In this document: one piece after another, positions 42,414 to 51,117 of the stretch
Numbering within the stretch: position 1 is the first letter of the stretch
Layout: each line of letters starts with the position of its first letter
Assembly (NCBI RefSeq): GCF_008084905.1
Contig: NZ_VSFC01000062.1
Span: 62,001-126,000, forward strand
DNA: 64,000 nucleotides
Source of the DNA: Xanthomarina maritima
GTDB lineage: Bacteria; Bacteroidota; Bacteroidia; Flavobacteriales; Flavobacteriaceae
Direction of reading: 5' to 3'
Translations under genes and position numbers: made by a program
The notes under the pieces: generated by a model
What the model saw: the letters and a program-made list of their open reading frames with translations, nothing else
Told to the model about the DNA's origin: nothing
Databases searched by the model: none

Positions 42414-43311
42414 ATATTATTTAAATTATTTAGACGAATTAGAAAGTGAAGCCATTTTTATTTTAAGAGAAGTTTGGGCGCAATTTCAAAACCCAGTAAT
42501 ATTATTTTCTGGAGGTAAGGACTCTATTTTAGTAACACATTTAGCTAAAAAAGCATTTTACCCTGCTAAAATTCCATTTCCTTTAATGCATGTTGACACA
42601 GGACATAATTTTCCAGAAACTATTCAATTTAGAGATGATATTATAAAAGAATTAGGTGTTAATCTTATTGTTGGTTCAGTACAAGAGTCTATTGACGATG
42701 GACGTGTAGCTGAAGAAAAAGGAAAAAATGCAACTCGAAATGCACTACAAATCACAACGTTATTAGATGCAATAGAAGCAAATAAAGTAGATTGTGCTAT
42801 TGGAGGTGGAAGACGTGATGAAGAGAAGGCTAGAGCTAAAGAAAGATTCTTTTCTCATAGAGATGATTTTGGTCAATGGGACCCAAAAAATCAACGCCCT
42901 GAATTATGGAATTTATTTAATGGTAAACATTTTCAAGGAGAACATTTTAGAGCATTTCCAATAAGTAACTGGACTGAAATGGACGTTTGGAATTATATAA
43001 AGAGAGAAAATATTGCTATACCTTCTTTATATTATGCCCATGAACGCGAAGTTGTATGGAGACAAGATTCTTGGATTCCAAATTCAGAATTTTTAGTTAT
43101 TGAAGATCATGAAGAAATTGTAACCAAAAAAATTCGTTTTAGAACTTTAGGCGATATTACTATAACAGGTGGAATAGAATCAGATGCAGATACGCTTGAG
43201 AAAATAGCTGAAGAAGTGTCTGGGATGAGACAAACAGAAAGAGGTAATAGAAGTGACGATAAGCGTTCAGAATCTGCAATGGAAGACAGAAAGCGTCAAG
43301 GGTATTTTTAA
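42406..43311 (+). CDS. cysD: Sulfate adenylyltransferase subunit 2
   Basis: Catalytic subunit of ATP sulfurylase, forming APS from ATP and sulfate. It is 301 residues. The PP-loop SGGKDS is at 35-40. HVDTGHNFPETIQFRD and AIGGGRRDEEKARAKERFFSHRD are diagnostic for CysD. It works with the GTPase CysN, encoded next. Confidence 0.97.
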   Translation: MSKYYLNYLDELESEAIFILREVWAQFQNPVILFSGGKDSILVTHLAKKAFYPAKIPFPLMHVDTGHNFPETIQFRDDIIKELGVNLIVGSVQESIDDGRVAEEKGKNATRNALQITTLLDAIEANKVDCAIGGGRRDEEKARAKERFFSHRDDFGQWDPKNQRPELWNLFNGKHFQGEHFRAFPISNWTEMDVWNYIKRENIAIPSLYYAHEREVVWRQDSWIPNSEFLVIEDHEEIVTKKIRFRTLGDITITGGIESDADTLEKIAEEVSGMRQTERGNRSDDKRSESAMEDRKRQGYF

Positions 43312-43365
43312 ATCAATTACAAATTGTCATGCTGGATTAATATTAGCATTTCAAATAAATTAAAT

Positions 43366-44619
43366 ATGTTAGATAACAATCAATTATTACGTTTTACAAC
43401 TGCAGGAAGTGTCGATGACGGTAAAAGCACCTTAATAGGTCGTTTACTATATGATTCAAAATCAATATTTGAAGATCAATTACAGGCAATTGAAAACACT
43501 AGTAAGAAAAAAGGTCATGAAGGTGTAGATTTAGCTTTATTTACAGATGGACTACGTGATGAACGTGAACAAGGAATTACTATCGATGTTGCCTATAGAT
43601 ATTTTACAACTCCTAAGAGAAAATTTATAATTGCTGATACTCCAGGGCATATTCAATATACTAGAAACATGGTTACTGGAGCCTCTACAGCAAATGCAGC
43701 AATCATTTTAGTTGATGCTAGACACGGAGTTATTGAGCAAACTAAAAGACATTCATTTATTGCTTCATTATTACAAATTCCCCATGTAATTGTTTGTATT
43801 AATAAAATGGACTTAGTAGATTATTCAGAAGAAGCATATAATAAGGTAATTAATCAATTTGAAGAATTTTCATCAAAAATGTTAGTAAAAGATGTTCGAT
43901 TTATACCAATAAGCGCTTTAAATGGAGATAACGTGGTTAATCGTTCAACAAAAATGGATTGGTATCAAGGAGCTCCTTTGCTTCATACTTTAGAAACCAT
44001 ACATATTAGTAGTGATATAAATAAAGTAGACGCAAGATTTCCTGTACAAACTGTATTAAGACCTCAAAATGATACTCATAGAGATTATAGAGGATATGCA
44101 GGTCGAGTTGCAAGTGGAATTTTAAGAAAAGGAGATGAGGTTACAGTAATGCCTTCTGGATTTACTAGCAAAATTAAATCTATTGACACATTAGATGGAG
44201 AACTAGATGAAGCTTATGCTCCTATGTCAGTTTCAATAACACTTGAAGATGATATTGATATTAGTAGAGGAGATATGATTGTACGTTCAAATAATAAACC
44301 TGAAGCTATACAAGACCTTGAAGTTATGCTTTGTTGGTTGCATAATGATGCTGCTAAACCTAGGGCTAAATATACTATTAAACACACATCTAACGAGCAA
44401 AAAGCCATGATTAAAGAGGTTGTTTATAAGTTTAACATTAATACTTTAGATCGTATTACTGGAGATACAGAACTTAAAATGAACGATATTTCTAAAGTAA
44501 AAATTAGAACAACCAAACCACTTATGGTAGATTCCTACAGAGAAAATAGAACAACAGGAAGTATTATTCTTGTAGATGATGCCACCAATGAAACTGTTGC
44601 AGCAGGAATGATTGTTTAA
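43366..44619 (+). CDS. cysN: Sulfate adenylyltransferase subunit 1 (GTPase)
   Basis: GTPase subunit of ATP sulfurylase, 417 residues from the ATG at 43366. A TTG at 43324 would add 14 unrelated residues and is rejected. GTPase motifs are GSVDDGKST (14-22), DTPGHIQYTRNM (about 91-102) and NKMDLV (about 146-151). There is no fused APS kinase domain, which fits with the separate cysC. Confidence 0.96.
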   Translation: MLDNNQLLRFTTAGSVDDGKSTLIGRLLYDSKSIFEDQLQAIENTSKKKGHEGVDLALFTDGLRDEREQGITIDVAYRYFTTPKRKFIIADTPGHIQYTRNMVTGASTANAAIILVDARHGVIEQTKRHSFIASLLQIPHVIVCINKMDLVDYSEEAYNKVINQFEEFSSKMLVKDVRFIPISALNGDNVVNRSTKMDWYQGAPLLHTLETIHISSDINKVDARFPVQTVLRPQNDTHRDYRGYAGRVASGILRKGDEVTVMPSGFTSKIKSIDTLDGELDEAYAPMSVSITLEDDIDISRGDMIVRSNNKPEAIQDLEVMLCWLHNDAAKPRAKYTIKHTSNEQKAMIKEVVYKFNINTLDRITGDTELKMNDISKVKIRTTKPLMVDSYRENRTTGSIILVDDATNETVAAGMIV

Positions 44620-44633
44620 AAGAATAAAAGCAA

Positions 44634-45389
44634 ATGCAAGAAAAATATATAAATCAAGTTATTGCTGTTGCAAAAGCAGCTGGAAAAGCTATTTTAGAAA
44701 TTTATAATGCAGATGATTTTGGTATTGAAATAAAAGCAGACGAAAGCCCGTTAACATTAGCTGATAAGGCAGCACATAGAATAATTGTTGAAGGGTTAAA
44801 AGACACAAGACTTCCTGTACTGTCTGAAGAAGGAAAATTAATAGATTTTTCGAAACGTCAAAAATGGCGAGAGTTTTGGATGGTTGATCCTGTAGACGGT
44901 ACAAAAGAGTTTATAAAAAGAAACGGAGAATTTACTGTCAATATTGCACTTATCAGAGACAATAAACCTGTTTTTGGTGTTGTTTATGCTCCAGTATTAG
45001 ATAAATTATATTATGGTGGTGAAGGCTTAGGTGCTTTTATGATTGAAAAGGATAAAATTACTATATTAGAAACAAATAAAAACACAACTAATATTGTTAG
45101 AATTGTAGCGTCACGGTCGCATCTAAATCAAGACACTCAAGATTTTATCGATCAGTTTGAAACAACAGAAATTATATCTATGGGTAGTTCATTAAAATTT
45201 ATGTTGGTTGCCGAAGGGAAAGCAGATATCTATCCTCGTTTTGCTCCAACCATGGAATGGGATACAGCAGCAGCTCATGCTATATTAGTCGGGCTGGGAA
45301 TAGAAGTTATAGAACCAAAAACTAAATTGCCACTACACTACAATAAATTAAATTTGTTGAACCCTTATTTTATGACTTGGGCTCAATAA
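44634..45389 (+). CDS. cysQ: 3'(2'),5'-bisphosphate nucleotidase
   Basis: Hydrolyses PAP (and PAPS) to AMP (or APS). It is 251 residues of the inositol-monophosphatase superfamily. The metal site includes EEGKLI (about 65), DPVDGTKEF (85-93) and EWDTAAAHAIL (about 208). PAP is the by-product of sulfotransferases and inhibits them, so a position between cysN and the sulfotransferase genes fits a recycling role. Confidence 0.94.
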   Translation: MQEKYINQVIAVAKAAGKAILEIYNADDFGIEIKADESPLTLADKAAHRIIVEGLKDTRLPVLSEEGKLIDFSKRQKWREFWMVDPVDGTKEFIKRNGEFTVNIALIRDNKPVFGVVYAPVLDKLYYGGEGLGAFMIEKDKITILETNKNTTNIVRIVASRSHLNQDTQDFIDQFETTEIISMGSSLKFMLVAEGKADIYPRFAPTMEWDTAAAHAILVGLGIEVIEPKTKLPLHYNKLNLLNPYFMTWAQ

Positions 45390-45459
45390 GTTAAGTTTTA
45401 TAATTATCAAAATCAGATTTAGATAATTAATCGTTTTCAAATAAATTAATGTTTAGATT

Positions 45460-46485
45460 ATGAAAATACTTGTTACAGGAGCAGCAGGATTTATAGGATT
45501 TCATTTGTGTAAAAAACTACTAAGTGAAGGTTATGAAGTTGTTGGTTTAGATAATATTAACGACTATTATGATATTGAGCTAAAATATGCTAGACTAAAA
45601 GAATTAGGAGTTTTAAAAAGTGAAGCTAAACAATTTAATAGCTTAAGTGTCTCGACAACTTTGAAAGGGTTCTCATTTGTTCGAATGCAACTTGAAGATC
45701 GAGAGAATTTACCTGAGTTTTTTAAAAAGCAAAAATTTGATATCGTCTGTAATTTAGCAGCACAAGCTGGAGTTCGTTACAGTTTAGAAAACCCTGAAGC
45801 CTATATTGATAGTAATGTTGTAGGTTTTTTAAACATATTAGAATGTAGTAGACACAATAACATAAAACACCTACTTTATGCGAGTAGTTCTAGTGTTTAT
45901 GGTGAGAATGAAAAAATTCCATTTTCTGTGACAGATAATGTAGATCATCCAATAAGTTTGTATGCTGCAACTAAAAAAAGTAACGAACTAATGGCCTATA
46001 CTTATAGTCACTTATATAATATACCAACCACAGGCTTGAGGTTTTTTACAGTATATGGGCCTTGGGGCAGACCAGACATGGCACTCTTTTTATTTACAAA
46101 AGCAATTGACAAAGGAGAATCTATAAAAGTTTTTAATCACGGAAAAATGAGCAGAGATTTTACTTATATAGATGATATAATTAATGGTATACAAATCGTT
46201 TTAAACAACCCGCCAAAGTTAGGAGATGAAAGTAGTAAATCAGCTCGTTACAGATTGTCTAATATTGGTAACGGAAGTCCAGAATCTTTAGGAGATTTTA
46301 TTCAAGCTATAGAAAAAAGCTTAGGTAAAAAGGCGAAAAAAGAATATTTACCTATGCAACCTGGCGATGTACCTCGTACATGGGCTGATGTTTTTGAGTT
46401 GGAGAAAATGGGCTATAAAAGCTCTGTAAAAATTAAAAAAGGAGTTCAGAACTTTGTAGAATGGTACAAAGCATTTTATAAATAA
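45460..46485 (+). CDS. UDP-glucuronate 4-epimerase-like SDR (CapI family)
   Basis: A 341-residue extended SDR. TGAAGFIGFHLCKKLL at the N-terminus, NLAAQAGVRYSLENPEAYIDSN (typical of the GAE/CapI group), ASSSSVYGENEKIPFS, YAATKKSNELMAYTYSHLY with Y-x-x-x-K, and RFFTVYGPWGRPDMALF are all characteristic. Best call: conversion of UDP-GlcA to UDP-GalA. UDP-GlcA would come from ugd further on. Exact epimer specificity is inferred from the family. Confidence 0.85.
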   Translation: MKILVTGAAGFIGFHLCKKLLSEGYEVVGLDNINDYYDIELKYARLKELGVLKSEAKQFNSLSVSTTLKGFSFVRMQLEDRENLPEFFKKQKFDIVCNLAAQAGVRYSLENPEAYIDSNVVGFLNILECSRHNNIKHLLYASSSSVYGENEKIPFSVTDNVDHPISLYAATKKSNELMAYTYSHLYNIPTTGLRFFTVYGPWGRPDMALFLFTKAIDKGESIKVFNHGKMSRDFTYIDDIINGIQIVLNNPPKLGDESSKSARYRLSNIGNGSPESLGDFIQAIEKSLGKKAKKEYLPMQPGDVPRTWADVFELEKMGYKSSVKIKKGVQNFVEWYKAFYK

Positions 46486-46503
46486 GCATTTTAAAAAAAA
46501 TAG

Positions 46504-47346
46504 ATGTCTAACAATAAGATAAAAAATATAATAAAGAAGATTGTATTTCCTATTAGGTTTAACTCAAGACGGTTAATAGGTGGAAATAGAATGGAGCCTA
46601 GTTTTATTATAGTAGGTGCTCAAAAAGCAGGAACTACCTCGTTATATAAATATTTAACACAGCATCCAGATATAAAAGCAACTTTATTGAAGGAGGTTCA
46701 TTATTTCGACCTAAATTATGACAAACCATTATCTTGGTATCAATCTTTTTTCCCGTTAAAAAGAAATAATAAAATAATTACAGGAGAGGCATCTCCTTAT
46801 TATATGTTCCATCCATATGCTATTAAAAGAATAGCAAATTTTAACGCCAATATAAAAATAATAGTTCTACTTAGAGAGCCTGCGAGTAGAGCGATATCAC
46901 ATTACTACCATGAAGTAAGGCTGGGACGAGAAACCCTTGGCTTGGGAGAGGCATTTAATCAAGAAGACCAAAGAATGCAAGAGGAATTAGAAAAGTTTAG
47001 AAACAACCAACATTATATAGGTTATAATCACCAAAGATTTTCTTATCAATCGCGAAGCGACTATTTACCACAGATTAAAGAAATAAAAGAATGCTTCAAA
47101 GAAGAAAATATTAAAATAATTGATAGTAAAGAATTTTTTAAGCATACTTCAGAAACAGTCAAAGATGTTCTGAAATTTTTAGGTGTAGACCCAGATTTCA
47201 AAATTAAAACTGAAAAAAGATTTAATTCTTGGGAAAAAATAGCAGATCCTGAAGAAAAAGAAATTTATACCAAACTTAAGGCCAAATTTAAGAACTCAAA
47301 TGACACCTTATTTGATTTAATAGGGAAAAAATTTGATTGGAAATAA
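46504..47346 (+). CDS. PAPS-dependent sulfotransferase (heparan-sulfotransferase-like)
   Basis: A 280-residue cytosolic sulfotransferase. The 5'-phosphosulfate-binding loop is VGAQKAGTTSLYKYL (about 37-51). LREPASRAISHYYHE (about 122-136) matches the 3'-phosphate-binding motif R-x-P-x-x-R-A-x-S-x-Y. LKEVHYFD contains the probable catalytic lysine or glutamate region, as in GAG N/O-sulfotransferases. No membrane helix, so sulfation would occur before export. It sits among PAPS synthesis genes, the flippase and a second sulfotransferase. Confidence 0.88.
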   Translation: MSNNKIKNIIKKIVFPIRFNSRRLIGGNRMEPSFIIVGAQKAGTTSLYKYLTQHPDIKATLLKEVHYFDLNYDKPLSWYQSFFPLKRNNKIITGEASPYYMFHPYAIKRIANFNANIKIIVLLREPASRAISHYYHEVRLGRETLGLGEAFNQEDQRMQEELEKFRNNQHYIGYNHQRFSYQSRSDYLPQIKEIKECFKEENIKIIDSKEFFKHTSETVKDVLKFLGVDPDFKIKTEKRFNSWEKIADPEEKEIYTKLKAKFKNSNDTLFDLIGKKFDWK

Positions 47347-47358
47347 GCCCAATTTTTT

Positions 47359-48828
47359 ATGGCGAAAAATTTAAAAAAGAAAACTTTTACTGGATTTTTT
47401 TGGCTCATTGTAGGCAGTAGCTCTCAAATTGCACTACAAATTTTAGTTTTATCTATTTTGGCACGTTTAATTACGCCTGAAGAATTTGGGGTGGTTAGTA
47501 TTGCAATTATCTTTCTTGGGTTTTCTAAAACCTTTTCTCAGTTGGGAATGGGTGCAGCCATTATTCAAAAACAAGTAATAACAACAGCACACATTAGAAC
47601 AGCATACACGACTTCTCTATTAATTGGTGTTTTTTTTTACATATTAATGGTTATTTTCTCTGAGAATATAGCTTTATACTTTGAAATGCCACAACTCGCT
47701 AAGGTTCTAAAGTACATTTCTTGTATTTTTATAATTGACAGTATCATTTCAATTTCGCAATCATTACTTCAGAGAAATATGAAGATGAAATATTTCGCAC
47801 TCACCGATTTAATATCGTATTTAATTTCTTTTGGATTTTTAGGGGTAACCCTTGCGTTTATGGGTTACGGAATTTATGCCTTAGTTTATGCATATATTTT
47901 ACAGGCAGTCTTAAGAGCTATCATGGTTTTCTATCTTGAGCCACATTCTATCCTGCCTTTTTTCGACCGAAAGAGTTTTAAAGATTTAGTTTTTTTTGGT
48001 GGTGGCTTTACACTAGCAAAAATAGCCAACTATTCTGCTGGTGAGATAGATAAACTTGTGGTAGGGAAAATGATAAATGCTGATGCGCTGGGTTATTATA
48101 GTAGAGCTTATCAGCTAATGGTTGCACCAGTTAGATTAATTGGGCAATCTTTGAATATTGTTTTGTTTCCAGCCTTGTCTTCGGTACAAACCGACATCGA
48201 AAGAGTAAAGAATGCTTATTATAAATCAACCCAACTTGTAGCTTATGCATCGTTAATTATTTCAGCAATTTTGGTCGTAAACGCAAGAGAAGTAGTTTTA
48301 ATATTACTAGGAGAAAATTGGTTAGATGTTATTTTGCCATTTCAAATATTGGCCTCAGGAACCATTTTTAGAATGAGTTATAAAATAGGAGATTCTTTAG
48401 TAAAAGCCTTAGGTGATGTTTATAGAAGAGCAATATTTCAAGTCATTTATGCCGGTTGCGTTTTGTTGTTTTCTTATATAGGGCAGTTTTGGGGAATTCA
48501 GGGAGTAGCAATAGGTGTATCACTAGCAATTTTCATTAATTTCATTTTTATGGCTTACTTAAGCCTTTCCCTTTTAAAAGATGACTGGATAAGATTTCTG
48601 AAACTTCATATTAAACCCTTTCTTTTGTCAATTTTAGTGTTAGGCTTTGCTTATGCTACGCTATTTATTTTAAGATTTTTTGATTTAAATTTATTTGTGA
48701 CAGAAATTATCTATCTGTTTATGGTGCTGGGCTTTTTAATAATTATATTTTTGTGTTTTAAGCAGCAATTTGGAGTTACAGAAGAAATAAATTCAGTTAT
48801 AAAAATCATTAAAAACAAAAAACAATGA
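47359..48828 (+). CDS. Polysaccharide flippase (Wzx/WzxC-like, MOP superfamily)
   Basis: A 489-residue inner-membrane protein with 12-14 predicted helices across its length. The N-terminal KKKTFTGFFWLIVGSSSQIA and LARLITPEEFGVVSIA are typical of WzxC/TuaB lipid-linked oligosaccharide flippases, as is GEIDKLVVGKMINADALGYYSRAYQL in the middle. It would move the undecaprenyl-linked repeat unit to the periplasm for the Wzy polymerase. It overlaps the next sulfotransferase by 4 bases (ATGA). Confidence 0.92.
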   Translation: MAKNLKKKTFTGFFWLIVGSSSQIALQILVLSILARLITPEEFGVVSIAIIFLGFSKTFSQLGMGAAIIQKQVITTAHIRTAYTTSLLIGVFFYILMVIFSENIALYFEMPQLAKVLKYISCIFIIDSIISISQSLLQRNMKMKYFALTDLISYLISFGFLGVTLAFMGYGIYALVYAYILQAVLRAIMVFYLEPHSILPFFDRKSFKDLVFFGGGFTLAKIANYSAGEIDKLVVGKMINADALGYYSRAYQLMVAPVRLIGQSLNIVLFPALSSVQTDIERVKNAYYKSTQLVAYASLIISAILVVNAREVVLILLGENWLDVILPFQILASGTIFRMSYKIGDSLVKALGDVYRRAIFQVIYAGCVLLFSYIGQFWGIQGVAIGVSLAIFINFIFMAYLSLSLLKDDWIRFLKLHIKPFLLSILVLGFAYATLFILRFFDLNLFVTEIIYLFMVLGFLIIIFLCFKQQFGVTEEINSVIKIIKNKKQ

Positions 48829-49763
48829 AGCATGTGTTCATTACAGGGTGCCCAAGAAGCGGAACTACCATGTTGGCTAGTATGCTCGGCAGTGCTCATT
48901 ATTGTGTAGCCACACCTGAATCAGATTTTTTCATCGATTTCATCTATAAGTACTTAAATAAGACATCAAAAAATTCAAATAAAGAAGATTTTAATTTTTT
49001 TTTGAAAACGAATTATCGTTTCAAGCAATGGCATATTGAACCAAATGATATTGAGAACATTCCCGAATCAATAACATATGATAATTATAATGGAGTAATC
49101 GAAAGCACTTTGAAGCTGTTTATTGAATGTCATTCAGATGTTGCTACAAATGAAGTTACTAGGATTGATCACACGCCAACTAGTATTCTAGATTTTAATA
49201 TTTTAAACGATTTTTTTCCAGAGTCAAATTTCATTTTCATTGTGAGAGACCCAAGAGCAGTTTATGCATCTGTAAAGAACCTTGATTGGGGCGCCAATAC
49301 AGCATTAAAGTTGGCAGAAGAGTGGAATGAATATGCCGCTATGTATTTTTCAATAAAAAAACTATTCCCAGAAAGGGTTTCACTAGTTAGGTATGAAGAT
49401 ATTTTAAAAAATGCACCTACTGAATTGAAACGATTATGCGATTTTATAGGAGTGCCTTATTCTAGTGATTTGAATGAAGGTAGTGGGTTTAAGATTCCAA
49501 GTTACACATCTTCGCAGCATTCATTAGTTGGCAAAACATTGGATAAACATAGAATTGATCATTGGAAACACAAACTCAACCACCGAGATATATTGCTAAT
49601 AGAGTCTAAAAGTAATTTGATGATGAAAGTCTTTAATTACGATCCAACCCACTCCATAAAATATAGAATAAGGGTTAGAGATAAGGTACAGACCCTTCTC
49701 AATGAAACTTTTTATTATTTTGCAAACAAAATTAGGAAAAGAAAAAGGGAAAAAAATGCTTGA
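48825..49763 (+). CDS. Second PAPS-dependent sulfotransferase
   Basis: A 312-residue protein of a different sulfotransferase subfamily from the one at 46504. The PAPS loop is FITGCPRSGTTMLASML (about 5-21) and the 3'-phosphate motif is FIVRDPRAVYASVKNLDWG (about 138-156). LVRYEDILKNAPTELKRLCDFIGVPY is the conserved C-terminal block of Sulfotransfer_3. It overlaps the flippase by 4 bases and the following lipoprotein by 8, so it lies within one coupled unit. Confidence 0.88.
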   Translation: MKHVFITGCPRSGTTMLASMLGSAHYCVATPESDFFIDFIYKYLNKTSKNSNKEDFNFFLKTNYRFKQWHIEPNDIENIPESITYDNYNGVIESTLKLFIECHSDVATNEVTRIDHTPTSILDFNILNDFFPESNFIFIVRDPRAVYASVKNLDWGANTALKLAEEWNEYAAMYFSIKKLFPERVSLVRYEDILKNAPTELKRLCDFIGVPYSSDLNEGSGFKIPSYTSSQHSLVGKTLDKHRIDHWKHKLNHRDILLIESKSNLMMKVFNYDPTHSIKYRIRVRDKVQTLLNETFYYFANKIRKRKREKNA

Positions 49764-50262
49764 GCATACTATTAAAAGTAACCCCCGTTACCTATTATTG
49801 GTTTCGTTGCTAGCTCTGTTTGTGTGTTCATGCAAACCTAAAACAGAATTGTATCTCGAAAGAGGATTAGATATTTTGAGCAACAAGCACGAATTAAATT
49901 ATAAAATAAATGAGGATGTTGTTGTAAAAGAACTGGGAATTATAAGAGACCAAAAAGAGGGTATTAAAACCTTGGTTTTAAAGTTGAATGATTCTGCTAT
50001 TGTCAATGCTATAGATAAAGATATTATCATTGGTATAACTGTCTGGATTATCGATGAGAACAAGAAAAAAAGAATTGAAAAGTGGGATTTTATACCTAAG
50101 TTTACCCAAGTAAACAAGCATAAATATATCATGAATGAAATTAAAATAGAAGAAGATCAGGTTAATAAGATGAAAATCTTTCTCTATAAAAAAAACGAGG
50201 GCAGAAAGAATAAAATAGGCCCAACAATAATATTAAATAAGGTAAACACTTACAATGACTGA
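49756..50262 (+). CDS. Orphan lipoprotein in the polysaccharide locus
   Basis: A 168-residue protein that I do not recognise. From the ATG at 49756 a basic n-region is followed by a hydrophobic stretch and a lipobox ending LFVCSC; Cys26 is the likely lipidation site. The mature part has alternating strands (TLVLKLNDSAIVNAI, IIIGITVWIIDENKKKRIEK) and may be a small beta-sandwich. It overlaps the sulfotransferase upstream and the GT2 gene downstream by 8 bases each. A longer reading from 49702 lies inside the sulfotransferase and would destroy the signal. It may assist polymer export or anchoring, but this is a guess. Confidence 0.65.
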   Translation: MLEHTIKSNPRYLLLVSLLALFVCSCKPKTELYLERGLDILSNKHELNYKINEDVVVKELGIIRDQKEGIKTLVLKLNDSAIVNAIDKDIIIGITVWIIDENKKKRIEKWDFIPKFTQVNKHKYIMNEIKIEEDQVNKMKIFLYKKNEGRKNKIGPTIILNKVNTYND

Positions 50263-51115
50263 TAACAAACCCCAAATAGCATTAGTAACTGCTGTTAAAG
50301 ACGAAATAGACAATCTAGATAAATTCCTTAAAGTCATCGAAAATCAATCGATAGGTATAACTTGTTTGGTAATTGTTGAGAATGATAGTATTGATGGTAG
50401 TAAGGAGTATTTAGATAAAGTAAAACAATTAAAAAATGTTGAATATTTCAAGGTAATCAATATTAATTTTGAAGACACAACCTATCGCGTAGGAAAAAAA
50501 TATGCAACAATCATTAATACAGGGTTTGAACACATTAAAGAACAATCGTTTTATGATTCATTAGATTATATCGGTATTTTAGATTGTGATGTATTTCCTG
50601 AAAAGGATTATTACCTTAAACTAACAACGTTCCTTAAAGAAAACCCTGAAATAGGTATTACAAGTGGGCTTATATATACTGAAGAGGGTAAAGCACATAT
50701 TTCAGATTCTAATTTTGTTGAAGGTAATAGTCGAATTTGGACCATGAAATGCTTTAAAGAAGCAGGCTATATTATTGCTTATACAGCAGATACCGTGTCC
50801 GTTGCTTTAGCCAATTTAAAAGGCTGGAAAACAAAAACCCTGAAGTCTGCAAAGGTTGTTTCTAGAGAAATAAATGTAAGAATTGGAAACTCAAAAAATA
50901 AGGGTTATCATGCTTATTATAGAGGACATTCAATAGTTTACGTGTTTTTAAAATCATTATATCTAGCATTTGCAAAAGGAAAATTTAAAATGGGTTATGA
51001 GTTTTTAGCAGGATATGTTGAAGGCGCTTTTAAAAGAAAGGCTAGAATTGAAGATAAAGAACTCAGAAAATATTTCAGGTATTATATGTTTAATAAATTA
51101 ACCCATAAGTATTAA
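50255..51115 (+). CDS. Family 2 glycosyltransferase
   Basis: A 286-residue inverting GT-A transferase. IALVTAVKDEIDNLDKFLKVIENQ and LVIVENDSIDGSKEYL form the N-terminal nucleotide-sugar fold, and ILDCDVFPEKDYYLKL (about 109-124) supplies the D-x-D metal site. The C-terminal part contains YRGHSIVYVFLKSLYLAFAKGKFKMGYEFLAGY, which may associate with the membrane. Donor and acceptor are unknown. It overlaps the lipoprotein gene by 8 bases. Confidence 0.85.
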   Translation: MTDNKPQIALVTAVKDEIDNLDKFLKVIENQSIGITCLVIVENDSIDGSKEYLDKVKQLKNVEYFKVININFEDTTYRVGKKYATIINTGFEHIKEQSFYDSLDYIGILDCDVFPEKDYYLKLTTFLKENPEIGITSGLIYTEEGKAHISDSNFVEGNSRIWTMKCFKEAGYIIAYTADTVSVALANLKGWKTKTLKSAKVVSREINVRIGNSKNKGYHAYYRGHSIVYVFLKSLYLAFAKGKFKMGYEFLAGYVEGAFKRKARIEDKELRKYFRYYMFNKLTHKY

Positions 51116-51117
51116 GT

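Noticed and set aside
43324-43365. Upstream TTG start for cysN
   Set aside because: The extra 14 residues resemble nothing in CysN, while the ATG at 43366 gives the standard N-terminus.
41811-45389. Assimilatory sulfate reduction operon
   Set aside because: No PAPS reductase, sulfite reductase or cysteine synthase gene is nearby, and sulfotransferase genes follow instead.
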